From: an uncultured bacterium
GTDB lineage: Bacteria > Cyanobacteriota > Vampirovibrionia > Gastranaerophilales > Gastranaerophilaceae
Assembly: GCA_902763805.1 (NCBI GenBank)
Contig: CACWTN010000011.1
Location: forward strand, 1-58,766
Reading direction: 5' to 3'
DNA length: 58,766 bases
The notes under the pieces were generated by a model that was not told where the DNA came from, did not search any database, and worked only from the letters and a program-made list of their open reading frames with translations. The position numbers and the translations under genes were made by a program. Each line of letters starts with the position of its first letter. Positions within the stretch are counted from its first letter, which is position 1. Shown here piece after piece: positions 1-6,496 of this stretch.

Positions 1-100
1 ATCGGATTTTGGCAAGTGCTGCGTAAACAAAACCAAAATCAGTTAAATCACTTACATAACACACTCTCTTATATAATCTTACATCTTACTTACAATTTTC

Positions 101-138
101 AGCCTCATTCGGTACTTGTTTACCCTGAGGCTTTTTTA
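101..138 (+). terminator. Rho-independent terminator, plus strand
   Basis: The arms AGCCTCA (101-107) and TGAGGCT (126-132) are complementary and are followed by a T-rich tract. The T tract is on the plus strand, so this would end a plus-strand transcript entering from left of the window. It could also act weakly on the minus-strand gene that ends at 136. Nothing else is visible in bases 1-100. Confidence 0.5.
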
Positions 139-795
139 TATTTTTACGGATTTTTCCTGCCCCACCCCCTTTGAATATTTTACCAGTTGTCTGTACGCTA
201 TTTCTGATTGTTTTTTGTATGCCGAATAATTTTCATCTTTTTCAGAGGCTATTGAATTCAGCATTGTTCTTGAGATAACCGCATTTTTGAATATTTCTTC
301 CAAATGTTCAGGAACAGTTATTATGTCATCTTCTTTTTGGAGCGTAAATATTTCATCTCCGTCTTTGTTTTCTCCGACCGCCAGTGTCAAATAATCAATA
401 CTGACAATAAATCTTTCTTCAGGTGACGGATAGAGAACAAATTTAGAACCCTTTATAAAAAACGCTTCAGGAATACCTTTTTTATTGTCAACTGTTTCAG
501 GTTTATCAATATATCTCAGATTATTGGAGTTTAGTTTTATCGGATACACTCCCTGTTCATCCTTCACGACAAGACCTTTCGGCATTGAATACGTGTTAAT
601 TTTTGGGACGGTAAAAATAACATGGGTTCTTTCTCTGAAGGAGAATGGATAGGAATATAAAATTTCAGTAACAGCTTTATTCAGGTCTATCACAAGAGAT
701 TTTTCAAACTCATCACTTTTGGCAGCGTCATTATCAAACATAGACCATTCCTGCGAAGCACAAGAGTTATACAAATCCAAAAAAGTTAACGTCAT
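136..795 (-). CDS. Putative phage head-tail adaptor protein
   Basis: A 219-residue protein with no signal peptide or membrane segment. Its size, its position at the distal end of a portal-scaffold-capsid gene run, and its alternating helix and strand character (a helical N-terminus, a beta-rich middle around residues 60-150, a helical C-terminus) resemble the adaptor or gp4-like proteins that sit between portal and tail in podovirus-type phages. A good Shine-Dalgarno (GGAGGAA) precedes ATG 795. The start overlaps the stop of the upstream gene as ATGA, which implies translational coupling. The assignment is inferred from context; a tail tubular protein is the main alternative. Confidence 0.5.
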   Translation of the reverse strand: MTLTFLDLYNSCASQEWSMFDNDAAKSDEFEKSLVIDLNKAVTEILYSYPFSFRERTHVIFTVPKINTYSMPKGLVVKDEQGVYPIKLNSNNLRYIDKPETVDNKKGIPEAFFIKGSKFVLYPSPEERFIVSIDYLTLAVGENKDGDEIFTLQKEDDIITVPEHLEEIFKNAVISRTMLNSIASEKDENYSAYKKQSEIAYRQLVKYSKGVGQEKSVKI

Positions 796-989
796 TTTTC
801 CTCCTTATCCAAAACCAGTTCTCTGATTGAACCATCCTGATATTTTATAACAGTTTTTTTATCAGCAAATTTTTTTCCGTTTTTTTCAAGTATTTTATAA
901 TCGTTTGGAAACTTATTTTTAAGCTCCTGAGCTGTTTCATCAGGCAGTAAAAATTCGTGTCCGGTAATCAGATACCTTATTTTATACAT
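792..989 (-). CDS. Small phage protein, unknown function
   Basis: A 65-residue protein starting MYKIRYLI. I chose the ATG at 989 over an upstream in-frame start at 1025 because AGAAAGGA lies about 5 bases before it, and because the longer form would overlap the neighbouring gene. It is lysine- and glutamate-rich with a predicted short beta sheet. It sits between two other structural-region genes and is coupled to the next gene by an ATGA overlap. I do not recognise a family. Small proteins at this position in phage morphogenesis clusters are often head or tail accessory proteins, but no motif shows that here. Confidence 0.6.
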   Translation of the reverse strand: MYKIRYLITGHEFLLPDETAQELKNKFPNDYKILEKNGKKFADKKTVIKYQDGSIRELVLDKEEK

Positions 990-1005
990 ATTTTTCCTTT
1001 CTGTT

Positions 1006-1458
1006 TCAGCCGGCAAAATCAGCAATCTTTCTGACAGGCAAATTAAAATTCCCGTTTGTATACTGAAAGATTTTTGCTTCAGAAGAAATTATATCCATCT
1101 TCTCATTAACTTTGTTCCTGAACTCAACAGAGTTTACTTTGTTGTCACCAACTATCAGTATTTCGTCATAATTTTTTGAAATCAGATAATCCGCAGCCGC
1201 AATTATAGTTGAGCCTTTAAACTCTATTTCAGGATATTCTACCCTTGAAGAATAAGACTTAAACTTTTCACGCACACTTATAATTCTTTCAGGGCAGGAT
1301 TTATAAACCTTTAATAGTATGTAATCCGTTATAATTCTTGCATGCGGATTCAAATCTTTTGAATGCTGGTTAAGCGCCAGCTTAAATATATCAGTTCGTT
1401 TTAAAATATCCCTTTCCTCGTCGGAAATAGGAGCATAAGTTAAAATTATTGCTTTCAT
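1006..1458 (-). CDS. Hypothetical phage-region protein, possible Rossmann-like fold
   Basis: A 150-residue protein. The N-terminus KAIILTY and the later stretch DEILIVGDNKVNS (about residues 97-109) look like parallel beta strands each followed by a loop, suggesting a Rossmann-like alpha/beta fold. There is no clear catalytic motif. A Shine-Dalgarno GGAG lies upstream of ATG 1458. The gene follows the decoration-like gene after a hairpin at 1484-1513 and precedes the small protein at 792-989 in the same operon. An enzymatic cargo protein or a structural accessory protein are both possible; I do not assign a function. Confidence 0.6.
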   Translation of the reverse strand: MKAIILTYAPISDEERDILKRTDIFKLALNQHSKDLNPHARIITDYILLKVYKSCPERIISVREKFKSYSSRVEYPEIEFKGSTIIAAADYLISKNYDEILIVGDNKVNSVEFRNKVNEKMDIISSEAKIFQYTNGNFNLPVRKIADFAG

Positions 1459-1483
1459 AGGCGCTCCGAAACTCAGTTTGCAG

Positions 1484-1513
1484 GCTGAAACAGCTTAAAA
1501 AAGCTGTTTCAGC
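1484..1513 (-). other. Intercistronic hairpin in phage structural operon
   Basis: A perfect 13-base stem (1484-1496 pairing with 1501-1513) with an AAAA loop lies between the decoration-like gene and the next gene. There is no T tract on the minus strand, so it is more likely an RNA processing or stability element that sets relative expression than a full terminator. Confidence 0.55.
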
Positions 1514-1533
1514 TGTATTGCAAACCTGTTTTA

Positions 1534-1926
1534 TTACTCAACTACCGGTCTTACACCTGCCCATTTAGCAATTGCATAAATTGTTCCAGTAAAGCCTGTT
1601 GCAAAGTCCAAATCAATTGATTCGTCAGATTTTTGGAATCGTGACAAATCCTGAAGCTGGATTGCAGAAACCCCTTTTGCGAGTTCGATTACAATATCCC
1701 CGAGCATTGAGTTCGGATAAGCATTCCCTGCCTTTACGGTTAAGAGCGACGATGCATTTGAAGTATTATCAATAACTATAAACAGAGAGTTATTTTTATT
1801 AGAAAAAGCATCTTTTATAGTAATCCCGTTTGCTACAGTTACTGCCGTCTGTGTTATCGCAATATTAGCGACTGATTCCGAATGATCAAGTACGGGATAT
1901 TGTACATCTATTTTATCTCTGGTCAT
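1534..1926 (-). CDS. Putative capsid decoration or head fibre protein
   Basis: A 130-residue protein beginning MTRDKIDV. An in-frame ATG at 1989 exists, but it lies inside the end of the capsid gene and would add a basic, unstructured extension. The ATG at 1926 has a strong AGAAAGGA Shine-Dalgarno and was preferred. The protein is beta-rich with repeated short hydrophobic strands and a C-terminal segment GFTGTIYAIAK, typical of small beta-sandwich decoration proteins encoded right after the major capsid gene. The role is inferred from position and composition; it could be another virion protein. Confidence 0.55.
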   Translation of the reverse strand: MTRDKIDVQYPVLDHSESVANIAITQTAVTVANGITIKDAFSNKNNSLFIVIDNTSNASSLLTVKAGNAYPNSMLGDIVIELAKGVSAIQLQDLSRFQKSDESIDLDFATGFTGTIYAIAKWAGVRPVVE

Positions 1927-1951
1927 TTTTATAAATCCTTTCTTTTTAAAT

Positions 1952-2845
1952 CTATGATAAAGCCAGCGGCGCAGAAACTTTAACGGCACCTAAGAAATCA
2001 GCTCTTGGCGCACCTACGCCGTACAAACCATAACCTTTATAACAAGTATTAAAATTCTTTTCGGGTGTATAGTATGTTGTGTTTAAGTTTGAAGAGATTC
2101 CGCCTGCAAGGGTTTTTCCTCTGACACCGAAAAGCGGATAGAACACATTTGCTTCAGGTGATGCAATATTGTTTGAAACGAGGATTTCCCAGCCGCAAAG
2201 ATGACCGATGTAACCTTTGCGAACTTCTTCCGCACCTTTTTCGGTATATTTCAAGTCATCTAATTTACCCAAATAGAACTGATATTCCGGAGGGATTACC
2301 GCAATCATATTTCCGTCAATCCAGTTTGTATGACCTTTTCCGTCACCACGCTGGAATTTTGCCTGCATGTAAGCAAAAATATCTTTTGCGGTGTTTGCGG
2401 ATAAGTTTATTGCAGAACCGCTGTTATCAAGGTAGTGTCCTGCTCTTGTGTACAGATTTGCATAAGCTGCATCAACTGATGCGGCAAATTGTTTGATAGC
2501 ATCGCCTGTATATTCTTTTGCGACTTCTATTTGTTCTTTTGAATCTGCACCTGCATTTTCAAGCATTTTTTCTTCCATTTCAGAAAGTTCAAAGTGAAAA
2601 GCCTTGCCTCTGTCCATTTTCACTTTGCAGGTTGAAATCGTTGCGGTTTCTGCAGTCGGAAGGTCACCACCGTCATAATCAAACAGAGTTACCATGCCGG
2701 GCATCGTGATATTAACTTCGTCGCCTTTTTGTACATTGTCTTTTTGTTCACTGTGAGCAAGTTGTCCTATAACAAGCTCATTGTAAAAGTGTTTGTCAAA
2801 AGCTTTTGAAAAAGCATTAACAATCATTTGCTTTGTTGTAGTCAT
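1952..2845 (-). CDS. Major capsid protein (HK97-fold type)
   Basis: A 297-residue protein directly after the scaffold gene, with Shine-Dalgarno GAAAGGA. The N-terminal third carries VNITMPG, GDLPTAETATISTCKV and then a long acidic helix (about residues 90-115), matching the P-domain and spine-helix arrangement of phage coat proteins that build on a separate scaffold rather than a cleaved delta domain. Later segments such as NWIDGNMIAVIPPEYQ and GWEILVSNNI are typical of coat proteins that bind neighbouring subunits. The gene order portal, scaffold, capsid supports the call. No protease gene is seen nearby. Confidence 0.75.
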   Translation of the reverse strand: MTTTKQMIVNAFSKAFDKHFYNELVIGQLAHSEQKDNVQKGDEVNITMPGMVTLFDYDGGDLPTAETATISTCKVKMDRGKAFHFELSEMEEKMLENAGADSKEQIEVAKEYTGDAIKQFAASVDAAYANLYTRAGHYLDNSGSAINLSANTAKDIFAYMQAKFQRGDGKGHTNWIDGNMIAVIPPEYQFYLGKLDDLKYTEKGAEEVRKGYIGHLCGWEILVSNNIASPEANVFYPLFGVRGKTLAGGISSNLNTTYYTPEKNFNTCYKGYGLYGVGAPRADFLGAVKVSAPLALS

Positions 2846-2889
2846 TTTTTGTCCTTTCGTGCATTGTCCGTTATTACGGCATATTGTTG

Positions 2890-3501
2890 TTAAATCAATT
2901 TTTCAAGCATCTCGTCAAGTTCTTTCGGACTCATCTGCTGAATACTTTTTCTGACGGGTGTACTAACGGTTTTGTCGTTTTTATCAAACTTCATACCGTT
3001 AATAGCCTGCTGTGTTTCTGCCTTTGCCTGCTTTGATTTTTCATAGGCAAAAATACGTGCGGAAGTATAACTTTCAACAAGATTTACCAGCCTGTCCACA
3101 TCTAAATCAGAGCCGAAGGCACGGTACGCTTCTGTATAAATCTGTTGAAATGAAGGGTCAGAAAAGTAATCAGGATATTTATTTGCATATTCCTGTATAA
3201 CTTCACGGTTATCGTAAACACTCTGCAAGAGTTCAAGAGCTTCATTGTTTTCATTCATAGAAGCAACTTTTTCTCTAAGCATACCCAGTTCCGTAGACTG
3301 ATTTCCCTGAAGTTTTTCAAGCTGTTTGTACGCTTCCGTTAAATCTTCGGTTGATTTAAACTTCCCGAGAATAAGAGAGGAAGGGCTTTCCTGCTTATCT
3401 TCCGTCCCATTTTGTACCTGCTGTTTTTCAGAATCAATGTTATCGTTTGTTAACGGCATTTTTTCTGTTTCAGCTGCTTGTGATAATTGATTTTCTTCCA
3501 T
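2890..3501 (-). CDS. Phage scaffolding (capsid assembly) protein
   Basis: A 203-residue acidic protein with a disordered Gln/Glu-rich N-terminus (1-45), the motif LGKFKSTEDLTEAYKQLEKLQ-like (about 45-65) that I recognise from capsid assembly proteins, a coiled coil (65-100), and a basic helical tail ending in an LDEMLEKLI helix, as expected for a coat-binding C-terminus. It lies immediately upstream of the capsid gene, the usual position. Scaffolds guide procapsid assembly and are absent from the mature virion. A strong Shine-Dalgarno AGAAAGGA precedes ATG 3501. The flavodoxin gene diverges from it 83 bases upstream. Confidence 0.75.
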   Translation of the reverse strand: MEENQLSQAAETEKMPLTNDNIDSEKQQVQNGTEDKQESPSSLILGKFKSTEDLTEAYKQLEKLQGNQSTELGMLREKVASMNENNEALELLQSVYDNREVIQEYANKYPDYFSDPSFQQIYTEAYRAFGSDLDVDRLVNLVESYTSARIFAYEKSKQAKAETQQAINGMKFDKNDKTVSTPVRKSIQQMSPKELDEMLEKLI

Positions 3502-3533
3502 AAAAATTCCTTTCTTTTTGATTTGAAATAATG

Positions 3534-3539
3534 TATAAT
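3534..3539 (+). promoter_or_regulatory. -10 box (TATAAT) for the flavodoxin gene
   Basis: A perfect TATAAT lies 46 bases upstream of the flavodoxin start, in the gap diverging from the scaffold gene. No good -35 is seen at 16-18 bases, so the call rests on the -10 alone. Confidence 0.4.
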
Positions 3540-3584
3540 ATACTTTATGGTTTTAGTGTTTTTATAAAAATATAGGAGAGTATT

Positions 3585-4061
3585 ATGTCAAAAAGTTTGG
3601 TAGCATATTTTTCTGCCAGCGGAGTAACAAGAAAGGTTGCAGAGAATCTGGCATCTGCAATTAATGCTGATATTTATGAGATTAAACCCGCCGTACCTTA
3701 TACAGAAGAGGATCGTGACTGGACGGATAAAAATTCAAGAAGCTCTGTAGAAATGAGAGATACAAGTTCACGTCCTGAGATTGTTGAAGATGATTTTTCA
3801 GTAAAAGAATACGATAAAATATTCCTTGGATTTCCTATCTGGTGGTATATTGCACCTACAATCATTAACACATTCCTTGAAAAACACGATTTTTCAAACA
3901 AAAAGATAATCCTTTTTGCGACTTCAGGAGGAAGCAGATTCGGGAAAGCTGTTGAAAGCTTAAAAGTCAGTGTTGCGGACTCAACAGAAATTGTTGAAGG
4001 AGATATTCTTAACTCAAATCCTCCGGCAGAAATACTTAAACGCTGGGCAGAAAAGTTTTAA
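3585..4061 (+). CDS. Flavodoxin family protein
   Basis: A 158-residue protein with the FMN phosphate loop SASGVTRK (residues 10-17), the ring-binding GFPIWWYIAPT loop (82-92) and a second loop TSGGSRFG (113-120). These are the three hallmarks of a flavodoxin fold that binds FMN non-covalently and carries low-potential electrons in the cytoplasm. The closest type is the short flavodoxin/NADPH quinone-reductase-like group. A Shine-Dalgarno AGGAGAG precedes ATG 3585. It is transcribed against the phage structural genes and has its own -10 box, so it behaves as cargo. Its stop overlaps the stop of the M23 gene by four bases. Its physiological partner is not evident. Confidence 0.85.
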   Translation: MSKSLVAYFSASGVTRKVAENLASAINADIYEIKPAVPYTEEDRDWTDKNSRSSVEMRDTSSRPEIVEDDFSVKEYDKIFLGFPIWWYIAPTIINTFLEKHDFSNKKIILFATSGGSRFGKAVESLKVSVADSTEIVEGDILNSNPPAEILKRWAEKF

Positions 4062-4471
4062 CTTTTAACAATATCGAAATTAATATATTTTTTGGGGTTA
4101 ACGGGAATATTATTTTCCCTAATTGTTATATGCAAATGCGGACCGCTTGATACACCTGTATTGCCTGATTTTGCAATCACTTGCCCCTGCTTAACTTTGT
4201 CACCGTACTTAACAAGAAAAGTGCTTAAGTGCCCGTATTCACTCACGATATGCTTTCCGTTAATAATACCGTGGTCAATAAACACTCCGTTCCCATACCC
4301 TCTCATCCCGCCGTTTGCAGCAATAACAAAACCTTTTTCTATCGCTTTTACAGCAGTACCCTCAGGAAGAGCGATATCTATTCCGGAATGATTTGTTGTC
4401 GCTCCTTTGACAGGTGATTTTCTGTAACCGAATTCACTCGTAATTTTTCCTTCAGCAGGTTTTATAAACAT
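4058..4471 (-). CDS. M23 family zinc metallopeptidase (LytM-like endolysin)
   Basis: A 137-residue single-domain peptidoglycan endopeptidase. The HSGIDI motif gives metal ligands His28 and Asp32, YGH gives His81, and HLH gives His112 and His114; together they complete the LytM active site that cleaves peptide cross-links in peptidoglycan. There is no signal peptide, so export would need a holin or delivery on the virion. I chose ATG 4471 over an upstream TTG (4492) because AGAGGAG sits at ideal distance. Its place among phage structural genes suggests a lysis or tail-hub role; a horizontally acquired host-type hydrolase is the alternative. Confidence 0.85.
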   Translation of the reverse strand: MFIKPAEGKITSEFGYRKSPVKGATTNHSGIDIALPEGTAVKAIEKGFVIAANGGMRGYGNGVFIDHGIINGKHIVSEYGHLSTFLVKYGDKVKQGQVIAKSGNTGVSSGPHLHITIRENNIPVNPKKYINFDIVKS

Positions 4472-4487
4472 AAAAACTCCTCTCTTT

Positions 4488-4705
4488 TTCAAAACTTTTT
4501 ATCGACAACCTTTTTACAGATTGATTTATTTTGTTTACATGTTATAATTTCATTTATTTAATATATTTTCTTATTAGGGGCCTGTATGAGAAAGTTCTTT
4601 TGTTTTTTTATTTCAGTTATTTCTGTATTTTTTATTTTTACTAACGATTCTTATGCAAATAACAAGAATGATAACAAAATCCCTAAAGCAGTGATAGAAC
4701 ATGCA
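4488..4705 (+). repeat. Duplicated promoter plus signal-peptide region, copy 1
   Basis: This stretch is colinear, without gaps, with 5899-6116 (constant offset 1411). It covers the upstream region, promoter, start codon, signal peptide and first mature residues of the exported protein at 4586. The similarity fades after the shared IPKAVI segment. Confidence 0.8.
4521..4548 (+). promoter_or_regulatory. Sigma-70-type promoter of exported protein gene 4586
   Basis: TTGATT (4521-4526), a 16-base spacer, and TATAAT (4543-4548) preceded by the extended -10 TG. The same arrangement is duplicated at 5933-5959. Confidence 0.6.
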
Positions 4706-5281
4706 GAAAAAAATAAAAAATATTTTGGTAAAGAATATAGCATATCTTACATTATGAAATGGCAAAAAGGAAAGGTATATAGAATTAAGAAAAAAACATA
4801 CGGCATTGTATATTCATCTCCATGTTACATAGTATTTAAAGGAGGCAAAATTCTTAAGCTCACAATTGATGAGCGCAAACGTTTAGATTGGGATATTAAT
4901 ACGCATACAAATCAAGTATTAAATAAAAATAATAAAATCTTAACAAAAAAACTTTCTCGCAATGCAAAGAAAATAATGGAAATTGAAGATAATACTCCTC
5001 CGCCCGAAATACCAAATGCTTTATACAAATACACAAATAAATATATGATAAAAGGCAATGATGTTGGATTTTTATACCTGATGGAATGGAACGGTATGCA
5101 TGTGTATAGGTCATATTGGAAAAGATACGGTTTTATATTCAATCCTCTTACGGTAATTTTGTATGACGGTCATCTTATACGACGACCATCACAAGAAGAA
5201 TTTGATATAATGCTTCCGCTTATGCAAGATGCATACGAAAAATACCTTAATGAACAAGCACGCCTTCATAGTAAGGATTAA
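4586..5281 (+). CDS. Exported two-domain protein, unknown family
   Basis: A 231-residue protein with a clear Sec signal peptide (basic MRK, hydrophobic core to about residue 20, SYA cleavage site near 24). The mature part contains two divergent copies of one domain, about residues 32-100 and 142-208, each running IPxA(V/L), then M(K/E)W or similar, VYR, a YG(I/F) step and an I(V/L) strand followed by G(K/H)(I/L). The gene at 5997 encodes one copy of the same domain behind a near-identical signal peptide. The 3' end overlaps the end of the opposing toxin pseudogene by 35 bases. I do not recognise the family. A periplasmic or surface protein, possibly protective, is inference from context. Confidence 0.75.
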   Translation: MRKFFCFFISVISVFFIFTNDSYANNKNDNKIPKAVIEHAEKNKKYFGKEYSISYIMKWQKGKVYRIKKKTYGIVYSSPCYIVFKGGKILKLTIDERKRLDWDINTHTNQVLNKNNKILTKKLSRNAKKIMEIEDNTPPPEIPNALYKYTNKYMIKGNDVGFLYLMEWNGMHVYRSYWKRYGFIFNPLTVILYDGHLIRRPSQEEFDIMLPLMQDAYEKYLNEQARLHSKD

Positions 5282-5863
5282 TTTGCTTATTATCTATACG
5301 TATTGTTCGAGGCATTACATCTTTTGCCATTTCTTTTGCATCAACCCAGCTATTTATATACATTTTTGATTCCTCATTAGTAATATAAACATCTCGTTTT
5401 TGCGGATCATATATTTTCAATTGATTATCATTTCCTTTCTCTATAACAAATACATGTCCCTCAACAGTACTCAAATTCCCAGTTTCCAGTTGCGGATACT
5501 TAGCAAATTCGTAAATTTCCCCCTGTTTTATAGTACTGTTTAAATAATCAAAAGTTTCCTGTTTGCTATTGTCAATTACAGTCCACTCAGCAATATCACC
5601 TGTTTGAGGTTCTACCCACAAATCAAGACCATTATGTGATAACTCTTCTGCTTTTTCATTGTTGAGCGTAGAGGCTGCTTTCACATCATATCCACGCCTA
5701 TTATACAAGTATGCAGCAACACAGCTGCTACAATTACCGTCACTTATATTTTTCGGAGCAGTTTCATCATACGTCGGATTGACTCCTGTACTAACAACAT
5801 CCTCAAAACTTTTTGGTTCACCACGTTTTACACCCGCAATTTTATCAGGTTTTTATATTTCAT
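5247..5863 (-). pseudogene. Frameshifted papain-fold toxin (Tox-PL-like glutamine deamidase)
   Basis: The long open frame encodes about 200 residues. It contains NCSSCVAAYLYNRRGYDV with the presumed nucleophile Cys, then GHVFVIEKG with the His, and IYDPQ with the Asp, which is the pattern of Tox-PL (papain fold toxin 1) domains. No in-frame ATG, GTG or TTG precedes the Cys region. The only plausible start, ATG 5863 with a GGAGGAA Shine-Dalgarno, enters a different frame; one extra A in the AAAAA run at 5850-5854 would join MKYK to the toxin frame. The start region is a copy of the portal 3' end. I read this as a cargo toxin broken by an indel or at a duplication junction. It is either dead or expressed by frameshifting. 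Confidence 0.65.
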
Positions 5864-5916
5864 TATCTTTCCTCCGTCTGATTTTCTTTATATATCTTTT
5901 CAAGACTTTTTAATAA
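5850..5916 (-). repeat. Duplicate of the portal gene 3' end and following start codon, copy A
   Basis: About 65 bases nearly identical to 6431-6496 (offset 581 at the ATG). It contains the last portal codons, the Shine-Dalgarno, the TAATG stop-start junction and the MKYK codons, and now serves as upstream region of the toxin pseudogene. Confidence 0.85.
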
Positions 5917-6116
5917 CACCCTTTTTACCGATTGATTTCTTTTGTTTGCATGTTATAATTATATTTATTTAATATATTTTCTTGTTAGGAATTTGTATGA
6001 GGAAGTTTTTTTGTATTTTAATTTCAGTTATTTCTGTATTTTTTATTTTTACTAACGGTTCTTATGCAGGCGATAAGGATAATAACAAAATCCCTAAAGC
6101 AGTGATTAATTTTGCA
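5899..6116 (+). repeat. Duplicated promoter plus signal-peptide region, copy 2
   Basis: Colinear with 4488-4705. It abuts and slightly overlaps the portal-end duplicate at 5850-5916, so the two duplications meet at this spot. Confidence 0.8.
5933..5959 (+). promoter_or_regulatory. Sigma-70-type promoter of exported protein gene 5997
   Basis: TTGATT (5933-5938), a 15-base spacer, and TATAAT (5954-5959) with an extended -10 TG. It is the duplicate of the promoter at 4521-4548. Confidence 0.5.
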
Positions 6117-6389
6117 AATAAAAACTTTGACTATATGAATAACCCAAAGGTTCATTTAATACAACAGAACAATTGGAACGGTTATGAAGTTTATCATTTG
6201 ATGTTTGATTGGTGTAACTGCATGGTATGCCCTGAACCACAATATATACTGTATAGACATAATAAAGTCAGATTCGCCAATTCTAAAGAAAGAACGCCAA
6301 TCTATTTCATAAATAAAACAAAAAATTCGCAAAAGCCACCGACAACCTCAATTACAGAACTTTGGAATATGTACTGTAAAAACAAATAA
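5997..6389 (+). CDS. Exported single-domain paralogue of the 4586 protein
   Basis: A 130-residue protein. The ATG at 5997 begins the signal peptide MRKFFCILIS and matches the paralogue's start exactly; an upstream TTG at 5982 has no support. The signal peptide (to about residue 24) is nearly identical to that of the 4586 protein, while the mature domain (about 32-105) has diverged and carries a cysteine cluster CNCMVC (73-78) that the paralogue lacks. It lies between the toxin pseudogene and the portal gene, opposite to both. The function is unknown; specialised binding or immunity after duplication is inference. Confidence 0.7.
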   Translation: MRKFFCILISVISVFFIFTNGSYAGDKDNNKIPKAVINFANKNFDYMNNPKVHLIQQNNWNGYEVYHLMFDWCNCMVCPEPQYILYRHNKVRFANSKERTPIYFINKTKNSQKPPTTSITELWNMYCKNK

Positions 6390-6396
6390 TCATAAG

Positions 6397-6444
6397 TTAT
6401 TTTCGTCTTTTTTGTCGCGGAATAACAACATTTTTATATTTCAT
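6397..6444 (-). pseudogene. Truncated start of the gene that once followed portal
   Basis: ATG overlaps the portal stop as TAATG and the Shine-Dalgarno lies inside the portal gene, but the frame ends after 15 codons (MKYKNVVIPRQKRRK). The same MKYK start recurs at the head of the toxin pseudogene. This looks like the cut-off beginning of the original downstream gene. Confidence 0.55.
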
Positions 6445-6496
6445 TATCTTTCCTCCGTCTGATTTTCTTTACAAATCTTTTCAAGACTTTTAATAA
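6431..6496 (-). repeat. Portal 3' end and following start codon, copy B (resident copy)
   Basis: The resident version of the repeat at 5850-5916; it is the true end of the portal gene. Confidence 0.85.

Noticed and set aside
2149..2709. Plus-strand open frames opposite the capsid gene
   Set aside because: They are antisense to a well-supported gene and have no ribosome site or recognisable protein features.
5850..5863. Programmed -1 frameshift site for the toxin
   Set aside because: The run is TAAAAAC with five A, not the classic A-AAA-AAC heptamer, and slipping would place tRNA on a mismatch. A simple indel or junction error is more likely.
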